In this document: positions 35,457 to 46,345 of the stretch, in pieces
Numbering within the stretch: the first letter of the stretch is position 1
How the letters are laid out: every line of letters begins with the position of its first letter
NCBI GenBank assembly: GCA_022575985.1
Contig: JAKSXM010000231.1
Location: forward strand, 3,660,501 to 3,724,500
Origin: Anagrus nilaparvatae
Lineage: Eukaryota > Arthropoda > Insecta > Hymenoptera > Mymaridae
Direction: 5' to 3'
DNA: 64,000 bases
Translations under genes and position numbers: made by a program
Notes under the pieces: model-generated
Databases searched by the model: none
What the model saw: the letters and a program-made list of their open reading frames with translations, nothing else
Told to the model about the DNA's origin: nothing

Positions 35457-37054
35457 GATTCAGGTTCTACAAGGGAACATGAATCGAATCGAGCCAGGGA
35501 AGCTGGTGCGTTGTTGGAACAGATCGCCCGAGAAGAAGATTCAGACATCCTCTTACTAAGCGAGCAATCCTTCAACATGAACCACAAGTACTGGCTTTCC
35601 GATGACACTAGCTACTGCGCCATATGGCTCCGAGGAAGAGCCCAAACGTCCCTGACTCAAAAAGGGAAAGGAAATTTCCACGTTTGGGCCAAGTGCGGGG
35701 AGACAACTTACATAAGTTTGCTATCTCTCCCCAAACGACAACTCGGCAGAGCTGGCTACAAAGCTGGCCAGCATCGAGAGCACGGTCCGAACGGCGAGTG
35801 GTGGCGTCATCCTTGGTGGAGACTTCAACGCCAGGGCTCTGGAATGGAGGATGCCGACGACTAACCCCAGGGGACGAATGGTGCTCGAAATGGCCAATAG
35901 GTGCAAACTAGTGGTCCAGAATAGAGGCAATAGACCCACCTACGATAGGCCGGGTTGGGGTGTCTCTATCCCGGACATAACCTTCGCTACAGAAGCTGCG
36001 TCCGGGAGAATAGGCGACTGGAGGGTGATGGATGATCAATACAATGGTAGTGATCATCATTACATCGCCTTCCGGGTGTTGGAAGGAACCTCACAACGAC
36101 CTCCGTACAGGAGGCGCCCCCTGGGTTGGAACGTCCCAAAAATGGACGAAGACAGATTCGAAGAGTATCTTCGAACCGAGTCAGCGTCCATCCCCGCTTG
36201 GCATGGAGGGGCCACTAGTCCCCATCAGGCTGAAATCTTAGTTAAGAAAGTAACGTCTCAATTATGCGGGGCTTGTGATGCCTCGATGCCTTGCTGCAGG
36301 CCCTGGAAAGGGCGAAAGCCAGTGTACTGGTGGACTCCCGAAATAGCTGAGCTCCGGAAGGAATGCCATAGGACGCGACGAAGGGCGCAAAGAGCACGGG
36401 ACAGACCTGAGGCTGCTTTGCTTTCTCAGGAACATAAGGACGCCAAACACCGGCTGGCCAAGGCCATCCGTCAAAGCAAGGCTCCATTTCTGCGTTCATT
36501 ACGCGAAGATGTAAACAAGGACCCCTGGGGCCTAGGTTACAAAGTTGTAATGGGCAAGTTAAACCGGGGGTCCGACAACATGATGTACGCGGTGTCGACT
36601 GAACGGATCGTCGGTGCTCTCTTCCCTGAAAGGCCCATCCGGGAAAACCCGGTTGAGGTGATACCCAGGGAAGAAGTGCCGCTGTTCAGCGAAGGCGAGA
36701 TGGTTAAGGCCATAAAGGCCATGAAAAATAGCAAGGCGCCGGGGCCGGACGGGATACCAGCGGAAGTGCTCAAAAGAGCGGTCAAAGTAATCCCTGGTAT
36801 CCTGTTAAGCATGTTCAATGCGTGTTTGGTGGCTGGAGTGTTCCCAAAACAGTGGAAGGTGGCACGTCTCTTGCTCTTGAACAAGCGCAAGGGGGGAGCC
36901 CCGGACTCTCCATCATCTTACAGACCTTTGTGTATGTTAAATACCATTGGTAAGGTGATGGAGAGCATGCTCCGGGCAAGGCTCAGAAGGGCAATCGAGG
37001 AGGGCGGTAACGCTGGACGTCAAAAACGCTTTCAACTCGGCCAGGTAGGATGAC
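35457..37054 (+). pseudogene. ORF2 N-terminal half: APE endonuclease and RT fingers
   Basis: The endonuclease restarts at 35,457 (MIQVLQGNMN). A 5 bp repeat (AATCG) shifts the frame near 35,485, and another shift lies near 35,720. Later endonuclease motifs are readable from 35,815: GDFNA, IPDITFAT and SDHHYI. RT begins about 36,690 with AIKAMKNSKAPGPDGIPAE and SYRPLCMLNTIGKVMES. At 37,010 (EEGG) roughly 130 bp are missing compared with the family, which removes the GFR-type segment, and the frame changes. Confidence 0.85.
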
Positions 37055-38326
37055 ATGATCCGGTCTCTCAAGTACGATTTCCAGATACCCAGCTATCTGG
37101 GTAACGTACTAAAGGATTACCTGCGGGACCGGAGACTGCTCTACGACACGCTCGATGGAAGGCGTGAAAGGTTTTTGAGTGCAGGCATCGCACAAGGTTC
37201 GGTTCTCGGACCGGACCTGTGGAATGCCTTTTTCGATGGCTTGTTACGCGTCCATCTCTCGGAAGGAGTTTCCCTGATCGGGTACGCTGACGACGTGGCC
37301 CTGACCATAACTGGCAGGGACATGGAAGTGACCCAGGAGAGGTTGAATCTAGTCATGAGACGGATCAACCTCTGGATGGGTGATCATGGGCTCCAGCTTG
37401 CGATCTTAAAAACGGAGATCGTACTGCTGACCCGTCGAAGGGTTCCTACCGACTTCGATGTAATTATTGACGACGGCGGAAACCCTCACACGATCCGAAC
37501 CAGAACATCGGTGAAATACCTGGGAGCAATAATTGATAACAAGCTGACCTTCTGGGAGCAATTTCAGAGGTCGTGTGAAAAGGCAGCGTCGGTCGCATCC
37601 TCCCTGTCAAGGCTCTTGGCCAACATTGGGGGACCCAAACCAGGGAAGCGAAGGCTCCTGATGTCAGTCGTCAACTCTGTCCTGCTCTACGGATCAGAAG
37701 TCTGGGCGAAGACCACAGAAATTGCCAAGTACAGACATAAAACATCGTCTATACAGAGGCAAGCGGCAGTGAGGATCGCCTGCGGATACCACACGGTATC
37801 TCTAGAGGCGATCCAGGTTGTCGCTTCGGTGATACCCATTGCCTTGCTAGCGTTGGAGCGGAAATTCATCTACGAGATCGTAGATGAGCGCGAAGTGGCT
37901 TTCACTCGCACCCGCTTCAACTCTATGAAAGCATGGAAGAAACGATGGAAAAAGAACCAAGAGAAAAATGCCCGATGGACGTGCAGACTGATCTCAGACC
38001 TGCAGGAATGGATAGGACGACAGCATGGGGAGGTGGATTTCTACCTTACCCAGTTCTTAACTGGACACGGGTATTTCCGTGTCATGTTGAAGCGTTGGCA
38101 TAAGGTGGCAACAAAGGAGTGCTTGCACTGTCCGGGCGTGGATGATACAGTAAAGCACACATTCTTCGAATGTGTGCGCTACGCGGAGGGGCGCCCGTCC
38201 TTTCCGATTTGGAGGCCGGAGACGGTGGTCCCGGAAATGCAACGGAGTTCCAAAAACTGGAACAAAGTAGCAGAGTACGTAAGGAATACCTTGTTGGAGA
38301 AGAAGGAAGAGGGCTTTCTATCGTAG
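37005..38326 (+). pseudogene. ORF2 C-terminal half: RT palm, thumb and CCHC
   Basis: The frame resumes with VTLDVKNAFNSAR (catalytic Asp present), a TAG in place of the usual Trp, then DDMIRSLKYDFQIPSYLG. LIGYADDVALT carries the catalytic YADD (about 37,280). After the thumb, the C-terminal C-x2-C...H....C motif reads CLHCPGVDDTVKHTFFEC (about 38,120-38,175), as in R1 and relatives. The frame is open for 423 codons to the stop at 38,326. The palm is intact but the protein is separated from its fingers by the upstream deletion. Confidence 0.9.
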
Positions 38327-38592
38327 AGAGCTCTCCTGCCCCTAGGCAGGGGGAAGGCAGCGGCCAGCTGCCTAGGCTGCGCGTCCCAAACTGAAGTTAT
38401 ACCTGAAAAGGGAGTTTGGGACAAACAAGCGCGGGGGCTTTAAAGTGTGTTTATCCAGTAAGAATCTGGGGCGTAGCCGGCGGTCTCCCAGTTGTACACT
38501 TTGTACTTTAAGTCTTTGTCTTTAAGGCCCGCAAATACTCCATGGCTGATTCAAGATTCACATATTTCCCTTAAAAAAAAAAAAAAAAAAAA
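38327..38592 (+). other. 3' UTR and A-tail of the R1-clade element
   Basis: GC-rich, with an inverted pair CCCCTAGGCAGGGGG-like near 38,338, and ends in about 25 A residues (38,568-38,592). These are the expected 3' end features of a target-primed insertion. Confidence 0.8.
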
Positions 38593-39769
38593 AATAATGG
38601 CTTTGAATACTATTTTTCAAATAATCTTATTATAGGGGAATACGTAAAGAATTTTGTTAAATTATTTTTGCGTTTTATTGAAAAACATTCAACAGGAATG
38701 GGATTTGGACGCCTTGGATCAACCCCATCATTAATATTACACAAGCAACAACAAAATATGGAAAAAATTTTAACAGTCAACATTATAAAAAACTACTGTA
38801 AAAATGACACTGCCTCAAATAAAAATATAAATTTTAAGGAAAATTTGAAGAATAATAATAATCAACTTAATTTTGTTCAATCTATTGAAGATGAGATAAA
38901 ATTATCAAAAGACAAAAAAATTTTAGGCAAATTTTCTGTTCGTTTGTGCAAAGATTTATTAATAAAATTAAACAAAGATAATGATTATCTGGGAATATTT
39001 ATTGATACTTCAATATACACAAAAAATCGAAATTTTCGTACAATTTTATCAACCAAATTTGGCAAGAATTCAAATTTCAAAGTTTGCTCGAATTCACGCG
39101 TTAAGAAAAATGTAAAGAAAGCTTTGAAAATTTTTGTAAAAGGTCATTGATAATAATATAAAAATATTAAATAATTTTATAACGCTTGTTGATACATTTG
39201 GAATAAAATTAATAGATTTCTTACCCGAGAAGGATAATAATTTATCAAATGATGTATCAAATCCAAATGTTTTATCCAACGCTGTTAGAATTCCGAATGC
39301 TAAGAATATTATAAATTATAAAATTAAAACATTAAATCCAAATTCTAATCTTGGAATGATAATTAAAGAAATCATAAAGGAATTTCAAATAAATTTTCAA
39401 ATAATGGTTGACGACACCAATTTAATAAGAGAAATCCGTTATCAAAACGAGTATAATATTTTTTGCGACTTATATTCGAATTATTGCTTTAACGTCAATA
39501 GACTTCATATAAATAATCACATTTATTATGTAATAAATTTAAAATTTGGTTTTATCTTTCAAAAGTGTTACAAATGTAAATATTACACGTCGGATAAAAT
39601 GTTTTTTCAAAAATATAAGGGTTTAAGGATACTATATGTAAGATCGAAAAATAATTACAATAATAATATAAATAACAATCAACATCAAGATATCATTAAT
39701 ATTAATGAAGATAAACAGCAAGGAATAATTATATATGATAGTGATTTTCCGACAGATTTTTATAATTAA
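38593..39769 (+). pseudogene. PRIMPOL: PrimPol (primase-polymerase), 3' half
   Basis: It repeats the 71 bp target (NNGFEYYFSNNLIIGEYVKN) and continues in the same frame. The family motif FIDTSIYTKNRNFR (about 38,998-39,040) carries the third catalytic aspartate. A one-base shift near 39,140 (VKGH-stop against VIDNNIKILNN) is followed by open frame to 39,769. A C/H/C/C cluster (FCDLYSNYC, NRLH, CYKCKY; about 39,465-39,580) fits the PrimPol zinc finger needed for priming. The tail is asparagine-rich and ends FPTDFYN. Catalytic residues survive, but at least three frameshifts plus the insertion make this a pseudogene. Confidence 0.85.
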
Positions 39770-39903
39770 GTATATTATCAGATCTGAATATAATAATATG
39801 TTTGATATCTCGGTGTTAGAAAACATAATAAAAAAATTAGTCAGTTTATATAAGAAGAATCTATTAGAGCATATAGTATATTCTTCAATTGTTTTTTTAT
39901 TAT

Positions 39904-39919
39904 GGCCCTGAAAAGGGCC
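39904..39919 (-). terminator. Histone 3' stem-loop of the H2B gene
   Basis: On the minus strand GGCCCTTTTCAGGGCC, a perfect 6 bp stem with a 4 nt loop of the replication-dependent histone type. It sits 28 nt past the H2B stop, the normal distance for SLBP/U7-type processing. Confidence 0.9.
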
Positions 39920-39947
39920 GATTTTGTACATCTGTCTATTTTTTCAT

Positions 39948-40331
39948 TTATTCGACAGAGCCTATGTACTTGGTTATTGCATAAGTGCCTTTGACAACAG
40001 CTTCTCTTTTAAGTTCTCCGGGCAATAAAAGGCGGACTGCAGTTTGAATTTCCCGAGATCTGATGGTTTTTCTCTTGTTGTAATGCGCCAATCGAGAAGC
40101 CTCAACAGCGATGCGTTGGAAAATGTCATTAGCGAAGGAATTAACAATTGACATCGCCTTGCTGGAAATTTCGACATTGGGATGTACTTTTCCAAGTACT
40201 TTGTAAATGTGATTAGCGTAAGATTCCTTTCTCTTACTCTTCTTTTTATTTTTGTCACCGTTGGTGTTTATCTTATTTTTTTGAACCTTGCTTGATTTTT
40301 TTACAGCCTTCCTACTTGTTTTCGGTGCCAT
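39948..40331 (-). CDS. H2B: Divergent histone H2B, intact
   Basis: 127 residues, as in ordinary H2B (about 123-126). The start is chosen at [10 protein letters not shown] because it matches the H2B N-terminus; a longer frame begins 12 codons upstream. It has a basic tail with a [11 protein letters not shown] block, then histone-fold segments [50 protein letters not shown] and [12 protein letters not shown], and the C-terminal helix [13 protein letters not shown]2B pairs with H2A in nucleosomes. Many normally invariant positions differ ([21 protein letters not shown]), so this is a variant. It has no intron and uses a histone stem-loop. It could be germline-specific or slowly decaying. Confidence 0.9.
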   Translation of the reverse strand: MAPKTSRKAVKKSSKVQKNKINTNGDKNKKKSKRKESYANHIYKVLGKVHPNVEISSKAMSIVNSFANDIFQRIAVEASRLAHYNKRKTIRSREIQTAVRLLLPGELKREAVVKGTYAITKYIGSVE

Positions 40332-41775
40332 ATTTAAGAATAAACGGGCAAATGGAAAATAGTACATTTTTTTTTAAACCTCAAATTTGCAAGATTCTCG
40401 AGTTTTTCAACTTGCTAATCAAAGAATAAAGACATTCTCCTATTAAAGTGTGTGTTTTACATCAGATTTAACAAGCTTTGACTTTTTCTTAGCTCGCTAT
40501 TTGGTTGGTCCAGCAGTTAGACGAATAAATGAATGATTCCATTTGATGAAAAAGAGATAGAAATTACTGAAATTTTTTCAACTGTAAGAATCTTTATTAG
40601 AATCTTTATCACGGAATCTGAGTTTATTAAAAAAAAAGGCTGTCTCAAATAAAGCAAAGTAAATGATAATTTAAATTTTAAGAATTTTTTTTTTTTTAAA
40701 TATTTAGCAGTTTAAAAAAAAAAATTTATTTTTAGCACTTAATCATACTTAATTATATACAAGCGAAAAAATAATTAGAAAGATTATTTTTAACTCTTTA
40801 TACATAAATATGTGTTTTATACACACACACACACACACATGTATAAAATATTCTTTAAATTAAGAAAAATGGAAAATGGAAGCAGTGATAATATTCAATA
40901 TATATAAAAAATGTGTTATTTTATGTTATTGGCTTGAGATAACATGTGATGGTTACTCATTAAGAATTTTGTCTACAAACTAAGACCTAAACAAATTAAA
41001 TGAAAATAAGTTAACAATATAAATAAACCTGATTCTATAAATATATCGTTAATATCAGATTTTCTTTTATAAAAATAATTTGTTTTTTTGGGTGGTAGAT
41101 AGTTACATATTTCAAAAGTATTTTAATTGGTTTTATTTATTTTTTGTCCGATAAAGAGTATACAATTTTTTCATAGGCCTAGAGCATGGTTTTATTTGCG
41201 ATTTTTTTTGAAAGCATGTCCATGGAATTTTTCGAAGGTAATTTTAGTTTTTAGGGTTGCTGATTCCAAATCCAAAGTCAGTTTTGACGTTTGCCATTTT
41301 TTGTTTAAAATTTTTAATATATTACCATTTTTCTCACACTACACTAATCTTTTTTGGGTCGTTATACCTAATTATTATATCTACCCATCCAAAAATTGGT
41401 TCTATTTTATTATTTGTTAAAATATTTAAAATTATTAATAAAAAATATTATCTCCCATTGATCTTTCATTTTTCCCCTTCTTATAATTAAAGTAAATAAA
41501 AATTATTCAAATTAATTAGTTTCGGCGCGTTTCGCTAGAGCGCTATAATGTTAACCGAAGGTGGGGGTCAGATCTCTCCGAGGTCCACGCTCCCATTATT
41601 ACCAAAATACGTATTCGAAATTTATTCATTCTCTGGCGGTTATCCTCTCCTTGCTGGTGGCTATCCCCAGTAAGAGCTCTTAACCCCAGAGGACATCCCC
41701 GGTTGTTTTGTTTTGATTAAAGGACGTAAAACAAGTGGAATGGGTTAAATGAAAGCTGATAAGGATTAAACAGAT
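40332..41775. other. Spacer between divergent H2B copies
   Basis: Mostly AT-rich with a CA-repeat near 40,822-40,838. A GC-richer patch at 41,520-41,760 (CGGCGCGTTTCGCTAGAGCGC start) precedes the second H2B and contains no frame. Promoters of both H2B copies should lie here, but I see no clear TATA box. Plus frames at 41,127-41,490 are T-rich background. Confidence 0.4.
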
Positions 41776-42071
41776 ATGAGCAAAGGCGGACACAAGAAAA
41801 AAAATTCAAAAGGAAGGAATCTAACGCTATTTACATTTATAAAGTACTTAATCAATTACATCCCGATATAGGAGTTTCCAGTAAGGCTACGTCTATTATG
41901 AATTCTTTCGTAAATGACATTTTTGAAAGTATTGCTGCTGAAGCTTCTCGTTTGACTCATTACAACAAGAGATCAACCATCACTTCTCGGAACATTCAAA
42001 CCGCAGTTCGACTTCTTTTGCCACTACTAAATATACCAGTTCAAAATAAACTGATATCGAACTCTTTATAA
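41776..42071 (+). pseudogene. H2B: Histone H2B copy 2, frameshifted
   Basis: It starts [11 protein letters not shown] and, after a one-base shift near 41,810, reads [52 protein letters not shown] and QTAVRLLLP. This core is closer to canonical H2B than the intact gene at 40 kb. After LLLP the last helix is replaced by an unrelated tail ([18 protein letters not shown]). Stem-loop sequence follows four bases after the stop. It is a dead copy, because no in-frame ATG precedes the core. Confidence 0.85.
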
Positions 42072-42075
42072 AATC

Positions 42076-42091
42076 GGCCCTTTTCAGGGCC
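42076..42091 (+). terminator. Histone 3' stem-loop of H2B copy 2
   Basis: GGCCCTTTTCAGGGCC, identical in core to the minus-strand one at 39,904. It is much closer to the stop than usual because the C-terminal region is altered. Confidence 0.85.
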
Positions 42092-42871
42092 ATCAGATTT
42101 TTAAAAAGAGAAAAAACTATTTAACTAAATTTTTTTTTTTTTTTTTGAATATTTTGAAAAGTATCACCTCAAAGACAAAATTTTTATTTGATTACTTGAA
42201 AGTACGCTTTTTACTTTTTAAAATTTAATTTTCTTACTTTTCATGGTTACAGCTTACAATAACATTGATTATTTAAAGATGTTAATATCAAATAAGTTAC
42301 TCACATCAGTACGTAACCAGTTAAGAATTCAATAATTTTTTAGCGTCTGTTTTTTGCGTTATTTAAATCACTAACACAACTAAAATGCGATAAACGATTA
42401 ACAATTGATTTTGGTAATAAAAATTTCTAATTTCACGCATAGTACTGATAATCTGCTTAAAAACTTGTATAAAATTTTTTAGAAATTGAAGAAAAAGAAA
42501 ATTTCTTTCTTAAAAAAATGGCAAAATTTGAAATTTTAATAATGCAAAAATCTTTCTTTTCTTTTTTTTTGTGTTTTTTCTGACATTTTACAAAGTTAAA
42601 TTCAAAGCGCTTGTACTAGCACTCAAAGTAAAATAAATTTAAAGTTCTGTACGTTAAAGTAAAATTTGACAGTACTGAAAAGGACTTATTGATATTCAGA
42701 GCTTTGTATGGCGAATGATAGATGTAATTCGAATTTCATTCCTCCCGAGTTATATGCATGAATTTTATATGGTTGGAAATAGCCGATTTATTAAAAAAAA
42801 AATTACCGCAAATGTCGCACTCATATATTTGGCTTGTTACATTTTTCCTCATTGTCTTTCCAATATATTTG

Positions 42872-43150
42872 TTAAATTGTTTTTTTGCATATACTGAAAT
42901 CTGCTATTTTTCTTTCTTCCAAACTTCCATGCAGTCTCTTAGTGTGTGGTTCTAGAGATCTTGTGTTGTTAAACTTTTTGTCACACAGCTGACAAATATA
43001 TTTTGATACATTTGGATTATGCGAATTCCTTATGTGTTCCAGAAAACTTTTTTTTTGCTTATACAGCTTTCCACATTTGTCACACAGAAATATCATAAAT
43101 TTTTTTTTCTTCTTTTTAGGTACGCAAGTAGCAACGGAAATTCTCATCAA
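42872..43150 (-). CDS. Small C2H2 zinc-finger protein (fragment)
   Basis: A 92-residue frame with an N-terminal lysine run (VPKKKKKKFM) and two C2H2 fingers. They are CDKCGKLYKQKKSFLEHIRN.H and CQLCDKKFNNTRSLEPHTKR.H, both CX2CX12HX4H. It ends shortly after at KKTI. Nothing further is recognisable. It may be an exon of a larger zinc-finger gene or a fragment related to the one at 48.8-49.5 kb. No histone stem-loop follows it. Confidence 0.55.
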   Translation of the reverse strand: MMRISVATCVPKKKKKKFMIFLCDKCGKLYKQKKSFLEHIRNSHNPNVSKYICQLCDKKFNNTRSLEPHTKRLHGSLEERKIADFSICKKTI

Positions 43151-43827
43151 GTTGATTATCAGATTATAAATGATTAACGATTGACTTATGCGTCCTTATT
43201 TATAATTTTTTGCATAAATTCGCGCGCAAAAAACAATGGCAGCTGTCAGTATACTTGTTTTAACTATAATAATAATAATTACATTACCTACTTAGAAAAT
43301 GATGGAGCAAGAGATTTAATTAAATATTTTACGATAGTAAAAAGTTTTAGATAATTCAAGAGTTTTAATTAATTATTTAGAAAATACATTAAGTTTCGAT
43401 GACAAAATTTTGGACCGTTTTAAAGATATTCATATTTTAGTTTGGTTTAAAAAAATTTATTTATAAGATTAATTAAAATATTCCATTGCTAATTAAAAAA
43501 AAAAAATTTCTTTCTTCAAAAAATGGCCAAATTTGAAAATTTAAGAATTCAAAAATGTCTCTTTGCTCTATCTTTTTCTACTTCTTTTCCTCCCTTGCCA
43601 CGTTCAGTCATTTTTGCGAAAATAAAGTTTTCTTGATGGAAAACGAATTAAAGCAGAATTAAAAAAAAAAAAACGGCCCAAAATTTTGTAGTAAATGTAA
43701 TTTTTAGTAAATGTAAATCGATACCACCTAAATTTAACGACCAATCACAATACTCGAATTGCGTAAAGCGAGTCTTTAAAAGAATGCGCTTTTTGGATTC
43801 TAGCTCATTTGGCTGTAGAACGTTCAG
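43151..43827. other. AT-rich spacer upstream of the H3 copy
   Basis: No gene; it would contain the former H3 promoter. Nothing diagnostic seen. Confidence 0.4.
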
Positions 43828-44284
43828 ATGGCACGTACCAAGCACACCGCTACACGCAAACAGCTCGGAATAGCTAAGAAAGCTCTTAAGAGTGCCCCTG
43901 CAACCGGAGGAGTCAAGAAGCCGTATTATCGTCTTTATAGGCCTGGAGCAGTTGCCCGTCGAAAAAACGATAAATCCGTCGTTACCAAAATAGTACTGAA
44001 TTTTTAATCAGAAAATTACTAGAGCACGTAAAGCTTACATCATTAGCTTATATGAAAATTATTTTAAATTATTAATTTTCTCTTAATAATTTTGTGCCAG
44101 GAAGTTTATGCGTTTCACGATTATTACCATTACTGCATTTGGATAGAGTATTCGCACAAGATTACAAAACTGATTCGCGTTTACAAAGCTCAGCTGTCTT
44201 CTTTTTCAAGAAGATAGTGAAGCTTATCTTGTTGGTCTCTTTGAAGATACCAATCTTTGCGACATTCAAGCTAAATGTGCTTAA
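43828..44284 (+). pseudogene. H3: Histone H3, broken
   Basis: The N-terminus [14 protein letters not shown] is followed by [14 protein letters not shown] and RPGAVARR, with the segment around K9-K18 shortened. Frame shifts then separate [27 protein letters not shown] (a clear RFQSSAV equivalent) and [19 protein letters not shown]. Between the second and third pieces (about 44,040-44,140) unrelated AT-rich sequence replaces the segment around PFQRLVREIAQDFK. All pieces are in canonical H3 order, so this is one decayed gene, not functional. Confidence 0.85.
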
Positions 44285-44318
44285 ATTATTAAAAGGAAAA
44301 ACTATAGTAAAACCAATA

Positions 44319-44334
44319 GGCCCTTTTTAGGACC
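44319..44334 (+). terminator. Decayed histone stem-loop after H3
   Basis: GGCCCTTTTTAGGACC, two changes from the perfect form at 42,076, placed about 35 nt after the H3 stop. The stem is weakened, matching the decay of the gene. Confidence 0.65.
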
Positions 44335-45909
44335 AAGATAATTTTTTCAACGTTTACATAACATTCGAACAGCTAAGTAATGTTGATAACATTTTAAAAA
44401 TTAAGTTTAATTAAAAATTAATAATCGTTTATCTGTAATAAAAATTAAAAAAAAGTATAATTATGTGCTTTTACATATATATCTGTAATTTTAATTACTT
44501 TTATAATGTCGGTATTCTTAATAATTAATTTAAAGAAGGCTCTAACTGACTTTAAACTATAATCTAACTAGCCTGACATTTATAAGGTATTTCTCTACAG
44601 TAGCACATACCGCGCATTCATATGGTTTTCTCTTGTGATTTTACTAACTAATTACGAACCATTATAATTAAGAATAATCAATATTTAATTCAAATAGATA
44701 TTATAACCTGGTTAATTAATAAAGTATATAAATAAATTATAGATTTATTATGAAAATATAAGTATACATATGTATCGATCAAGCGGTATGTGAATATATA
44801 AAAGAGCAAAAATAGATATGAGAAAATACGAGAGAAATACCGCGTGGTCGTATACTTGCGTATATTCGCGCACTAATATATTTTAACATACACTCACACA
44901 TACTAAAAATTATAAAGAAAATTAACTTTTTATTGAATTCGCTAGCTAAAAATATGTGCACTTTTAATTAAGTAATGGCCAAACCTTGAATAAAGGGCTC
45001 TAATTTTAGGCCTCTGGTCGAGCTATATAACTTCACTTAGGCTTCAATTAAGTTTAATTTTAGAACTCTGGAAATAGCCTTTTATAATTTTAACGAACAC
45101 TTTATTATACTTTTCTTGATGAATTTATGATTGCCTCTGTTACTTGTAATTTAATTCACTTTAGGCAACTTTAATTTCATACTTTGAATATAACCTTTCA
45201 AGTATTTTATAATAAAATTTAATAAACTGACTAACTTTATTTTTACTAATTAATTAACTTATCGACTTTTAATTTTAATCGATTTAATAATAACTACACA
45301 GAAAAATGAACGACTTTACTTTTTTTTTATGATTATCATGGACGTCTGTCCTTGCTCCATGCCGGTCGCAAGAATGAGGTGCGCACATGGAGCTCTTTTC
45401 TTCTTCCGGCTGTAAAAACCGCCGTTGTTGCTCGTGCGTTTCCAAATTTCGAATTTTATTTTTGAGTCCGGGGTAAATTTAAATTGCTAATGCGGACATA
45501 ATATTTCGTCATTATACTTTAATTTAATTAATTTAACTAATTAAGATTCGGTTAATAACAAATAAATTATTTGTTATGTTATTTTTTTTTTAATATAGTT
45601 TATTTTTTTATATTTTTATGTTATAATTAATAAAATCATATTTTTCAGAAACTAACAGCCAAAAATAGTTCATACCTTTCATTAATGCGACCCACAGTAG
45701 GTAAATTAACATTATTAACAACAATGCATTACTGAAGAGTAATGATTTACTTTTACAGAACCAATTTTATGAGGCATTACGTATATGGATCAACGTGTCT
45801 AATTTTTTTTTCTTCAAGTGGTCGTAATGAGATTCTTTGCCAATATTAAATATTTTAAAAGAAAAAAAAATTTATCCCTGAATTACGCTTTATTATATGA
45901 ATATATATA
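44335..45909. other. Spacer; possible solo LTR about 44,506-45,501
   Basis: TGTCGGTATTC at 44,506 and GCTAATGCGGACA ending near 45,501 could be ends of an LTR (TG...CA with TGTC/GACA). No exact duplication flanks them. A GC-richer patch sits at 45,345-45,480. No gene is seen. Confidence 0.25.
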
Positions 45910-45972
45910 AATGACATTTTTGAAAGTATTGCAGCTGAAGCTTACCGTTTGGCTCATTTTAACAAGAGATCA
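45910..45972 (+). pseudogene. H2B: Histone H2B scrap (21 codons)
   Basis: [20 protein letters not shown] is nearly identical at DNA level to 41,915-41,980 of H2B copy 2, which indicates a small recent duplication. Nothing of the rest of H2B is nearby. Confidence 0.8.
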
Positions 45973-46345
45973 TAAAAGTGTGAATAAAAAAAATGAATTT
46001 CTTAACAAATTTTGAAGATAGCACAGAGAGAGAGAAATAAATTTTAAAATTAAAATATTGTCCTAAATGATGCTTGTGAAAATAATTACGGTAAGGTAAT
46101 TTTTTGTATTGTGTAAAATAAATTGTGTAAAAATCGTAATCATAAAAAAAAAAAAATGCAGGATATTTGCCTTCAACTTTTGAAATAGATTTTCAACAAT
46201 AAGTTTTCTCTGAAAACAACGTTGCCAGTAAGAATTGTAACAGTGTTCGTGAGTTAAACTTTATTTAATTTCATATTTGTTTTTTAATTTTAACTTGATT
46301 TCTTTAAGTAAATTTTTATTTTTATTATTATTATATCAATTTATT

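Larger units (their letters stand above)
33164..38592 (+). mobile_element. R1-clade non-LTR retrotransposon inserted in PrimPol, chimeric
   Basis: It runs from GGACCAGGCC (5'-truncated inside ORF1) to a roughly 25 nt A-tail ending at 38,592, and is flanked by the 71 bp duplication. Order: ORF1 (33,164-34,942), ORF2 start (34,939), a jump back to ORF1 knuckles (35,178), a second ORF2 start (35,457), endonuclease, reverse transcriptase, C-terminal CCHC, and a GC-rich 3' UTR (38,327-38,567). R1-clade features are three ORF1 knuckles, an APE endonuclease, YADD and a late C..C...H....C motif. Stops, indels and an internal deletion make it inactive. Confidence 0.9.

Noticed and set aside
35066..35608. 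Long minus-strand frame of 180 codons
   Set aside because: It is the shadow of the duplicated ORF1/ORF2 block; the plus strand carries the zinc knuckles and endonuclease start.
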